64,000 bases of DNA from Pseudoglutamicibacter cumminsii (GTDB lineage: Bacteria; Actinomycetota; Actinomycetes; Actinomycetales; Micrococcaceae). Shown here piece after piece: positions 62,353 to 64,000 of this stretch. Numbering within the stretch: the first letter of the stretch is position 1; every line of letters starts with the position of its first letter. The stretch spans positions 1,178,001 through 1,242,000 of the forward strand of contig NZ_JAFBCO010000001.1 in the NCBI RefSeq assembly GCF_016907775.1, given 5' to 3'. The position numbers and the translations under genes were made by a program. The notes beneath the pieces were generated by a model, which worked only from the letters and a program-made list of their open reading frames with translations, was not told the DNA's origin and made no database searches.

Positions 62353-62380
62353 TCCAGCCGTAATGCTCCGGCTATAAAAC

Positions 62381-62424
62381 ACAGCGTGGGGAAGGTCGTT
62401 CAGCGGCCTTCCCCACGCCGTGTT
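62381..62424 (+). terminator. Terminator of the BCCT gene
   Basis: GCGTGGGGAAGG (62384-62395) and its complement (62407-62418) are followed by CGTGTTT. Confidence 0.88.
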
Positions 62425-62728
62425 TAACGTTGCGCCCACGCTGTGTTTAGAGCGGTAACTGACCCCAGGCCGGCCCACCTCTTAGTAGATGGAGCCCCCC
62501 ATGCAACGGACCGCGTAAAGATACGCAAAAACCGGTAGGCTATTGTGCACTTGAATGCCCCGCTCGCTCGCGAGCGCAAGCAACCGTGAACACGCGGAGC
62601 GCTTACGCGCCACCGCATCTCACGCATCACACTGAAAGGCCGTAGCCATCAGACGCCCCGCACTGTTCAAGCGAACTCACGCACGCACCAGCGAAACCCG
62701 CGCGAACCGCGGCACGCGACGCATCGGC
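62425..62728 (+). other. Intergenic/leader region before the ABC binding protein gene
   Basis: It contains a small inverted repeat GCGTA-AAGA-TACGC (62513-62526) and a possible -10 (TAGGCTAT). From 62634 comes a ribosome-site-like GAAAGG. The frame of the lipoprotein is open from 62636 on, so the true start may lie in this interval (see the finding on the start codon). No other gene was recognised. Confidence 0.5.
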
Positions 62729-64000
62729 ATGCTCGCACGAGTCACCGCCGTGCTCGCCGCCGCAACGCTCGCGCTCACAGCATGCGGCGCTGGCGGCTCC
62801 AGCAAGCACAACGAAGGATCCAACGGCAAGGGCAACGGCTCCAACAAAACCGCGGTCACCGTCGGGCTGACCGCCGCACCAGCCAACCTTGACTTCACCA
62901 CCACATCGGGCGCCGCCATCCCGCAAGCGCTCATGACCAACGTGTATGAAGGGCTCGTGACGGTCGACCAAAACGGCGACCTTAAGCCGATGCTCGCAGA
63001 ATCCTGGGACGTCTCGAAGGACCGCACCGAATACACCTTCACGTTGCGCGAGGGCGTGACCTTTTCCAACGGCACCAAGTTCAACGCGGAAACCGCTAAG
63101 TTCTCGATCGAACGAGTCAAGACCGACGCCTGGAAGAACGGCCTCAAAACCGGCATGGACGTCGTCAAAAAAGTCGAAGCCATCGACGACACCACGCTCA
63201 AAGTAACGCTCAAACACCCATCCAAGGCATGGCTGTGGGACATGGCAACGCTCGTTGGCGCGCAGTTCGCACCCGACGGCGTAGACAAACTCGCAACCAA
63301 GCCAATAGGCACCGGCCCGTTCACCGTGACCAAATGGGACAACGGCCGCAGCCTGACCCTCGAAGCGCGCGACGACTACTGGGGCGAAAAACCAGCCTCC
63401 AAGAAAGTCACGCTGCGCTACTTCGCAGACGCCACCACGGCCGCTAACGCGCTCAAGACCGGCTCCGTAGACGCCATCCCAGAGTTCCAAGCCCCGGACC
63501 TCATCCCAAGCTACGAAAAGAACCCGAAGTTCAAGGTTCAACGCGGCACCACGACCAGCAAAGTTATGCTCGCGATGAACAACAAGAAACCGCCATTCAA
63601 CAACCTCAAGGCACGCAAAGCGATCATGTACGGCGTCAACCGCCAAGCTGTCCTCGACTCCGCATGGGGCGGCTACGGCGACCTCCTCGGCGCGCCAGTG
63701 CCACCAACAGACCCGTACTACGAAGACCTCAGCGGCGAATACCCATACGACCCTGAGAAAGCCGCGAAACTCGTCGAAGAGGCCGGCCTCAAGGGCGAAA
63801 CCGTGACCATCGCGACGCCATCACGCCCATACGCGACCGCGGCAGCGCAGGTCATCGTCTCCGACCTCAAAAAGATCGGCCTCAACGCCAAAATCGAGCA
63901 ACAAGAGTTCCCGGCAGTATGGCTCGACAAAACCTATACCAAAGGCAACTACACGCTCTCCGTGATCGCCCACGTAGAACCTAAGGACCTCCTCAACTTG
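62729..64000 (+). CDS. ABC transporter solute-binding lipoprotein, peptide/opine family (partial)
   Basis: The gene runs off the right edge; 424 codons are visible. After an Arg-rich N-terminus comes a signal peptide with lipobox LTAC (LARVTAVLAAATLALTAC), then a Gly/Ser/Asn linker. The family-5 binding-protein domain follows: NVYEGLVTVDQNGDLKPMLAE, YTFTLREGVTFSNGTKFNAE, GTGPFTVTKWDNG and ARKAIMYGVNRQAVL. Such proteins capture oligopeptides, nickel or other solutes outside the cell for an ABC importer, whose permease and ATPase genes should follow beyond the window. ATG 62729 has no good ribosome site; an earlier non-ATG start is possible. Confidence 0.87.
   Translation, partial: MLARVTAVLAAATLALTACGAGGSSKHNEGSNGKGNGSNKTAVTVGLTAAPANLDFTTTSGAAIPQALMTNVYEGLVTVDQNGDLKPMLAESWDVSKDRTEYTFTLREGVTFSNGTKFNAETAKFSIERVKTDAWKNGLKTGMDVVKKVEAIDDTTLKVTLKHPSKAWLWDMATLVGAQFAPDGVDKLATKPIGTGPFTVTKWDNGRSLTLEARDDYWGEKPASKKVTLRYFADATTAANALKTGSVDAIPEFQAPDLIPSYEKNPKFKVQRGTTTSKVMLAMNNKKPPFNNLKARKAIMYGVNRQAVLDSAWGGYGDLLGAPVPPTDPYYEDLSGEYPYDPEKAAKLVEEAGLKGETVTIATPSRPYATAAAQVIVSDLKKIGLNAKIEQQEFPAVWLDKTYTKGNYTLSVIAHVEPKDLLNL

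Overview
The window is about 64 kb of high-GC DNA from an actinobacterium, most likely a Micrococcales member. The signs are the GC-rich codon third positions, GTG/TTG starts, LARTG-type sortase-anchored surface proteins with choice-of-anchor M domains, a nitrobindin-family protein and a DUF6318-type lipoprotein. I cannot assign a genus. Most of the content is accessory or niche-adaptation genes: many transporters, surface proteins, two defence clusters and one zone of gene decay. I saw no rRNA, tRNA, CRISPR array, intact insertion sequence or replication origin.

Layout. 1-6.9 kb: end of a membrane protein, an SDR oxidoreductase, a DASS/SLC13 anion symporter with a possible coupled leader peptide, an NCS1 permease - cysteine hydrolase - HAD phosphatase operon, and a methyltransferase. 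7.0-12.7 kb (defence cluster 1): an AbiE type IV toxin-antitoxin pair, then a two-gene unit made of a GIY-YIG/DUF4357 nuclease and a PLD-helicase. 12.8-17.7 kb: a nitrobindin-like protein, an adenylate-forming ligase coupled to a ketoacyl synthase, and an ornithine-cyclodeaminase-like protein. 17.9-21.3 kb: a large LARTG surface protein. 21.5-25.3 kb: DUF2848 protein, MHS transporter, GntR regulator and nitrilase-type amidase, probably one regulon. 25.5-30.3 kb: a lipoprotein, a Fic protein with twin palindromic operators, an NAD(P)-binding protein and a membrane-anchored subtilase whose catalytic Asp is Glu.

31.2-34.4 kb is a decay zone: a probably truncated cupin, an orphan gene fragment, a FAD-oxidase remnant, an intact butanediol dehydrogenase, a broken ornithine aminotransferase, and a 226-bp degenerate copy of hsdM. 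35.1-43.8 kb (defence cluster 2): a UvrA-like ATPase divergent from a complete hsdM-hsdS-hsdR type I restriction system, whose HsdS carries three copies of a 4-residue hinge repeat. 44-52.7 kb: a probably metal-regulated surface protein, a membrane protein, a GMC (choline-oxidase-like) enzyme lying between a remnant and an intact short-chain fatty acid transporter gene, an amphi-Trp protein, an FMN reductase and a tiny ORF. 52.7-64 kb: YhgE/Pip membrane protein with its TetR regulator, DUF808 protein, NYN nuclease, DsbA-CcdA redox pair, BCCT transporter, and the start of a peptide-type ABC binding protein that runs off the end.

The most interesting candidates are the GIY-YIG/DUF4357 + PLD-helicase pair beside abiE, the twin-palindrome Fic locus, the hsdM remnant with the variable hsdS hinge, and the duplicated atoE 3' end flanking the GMC gene.
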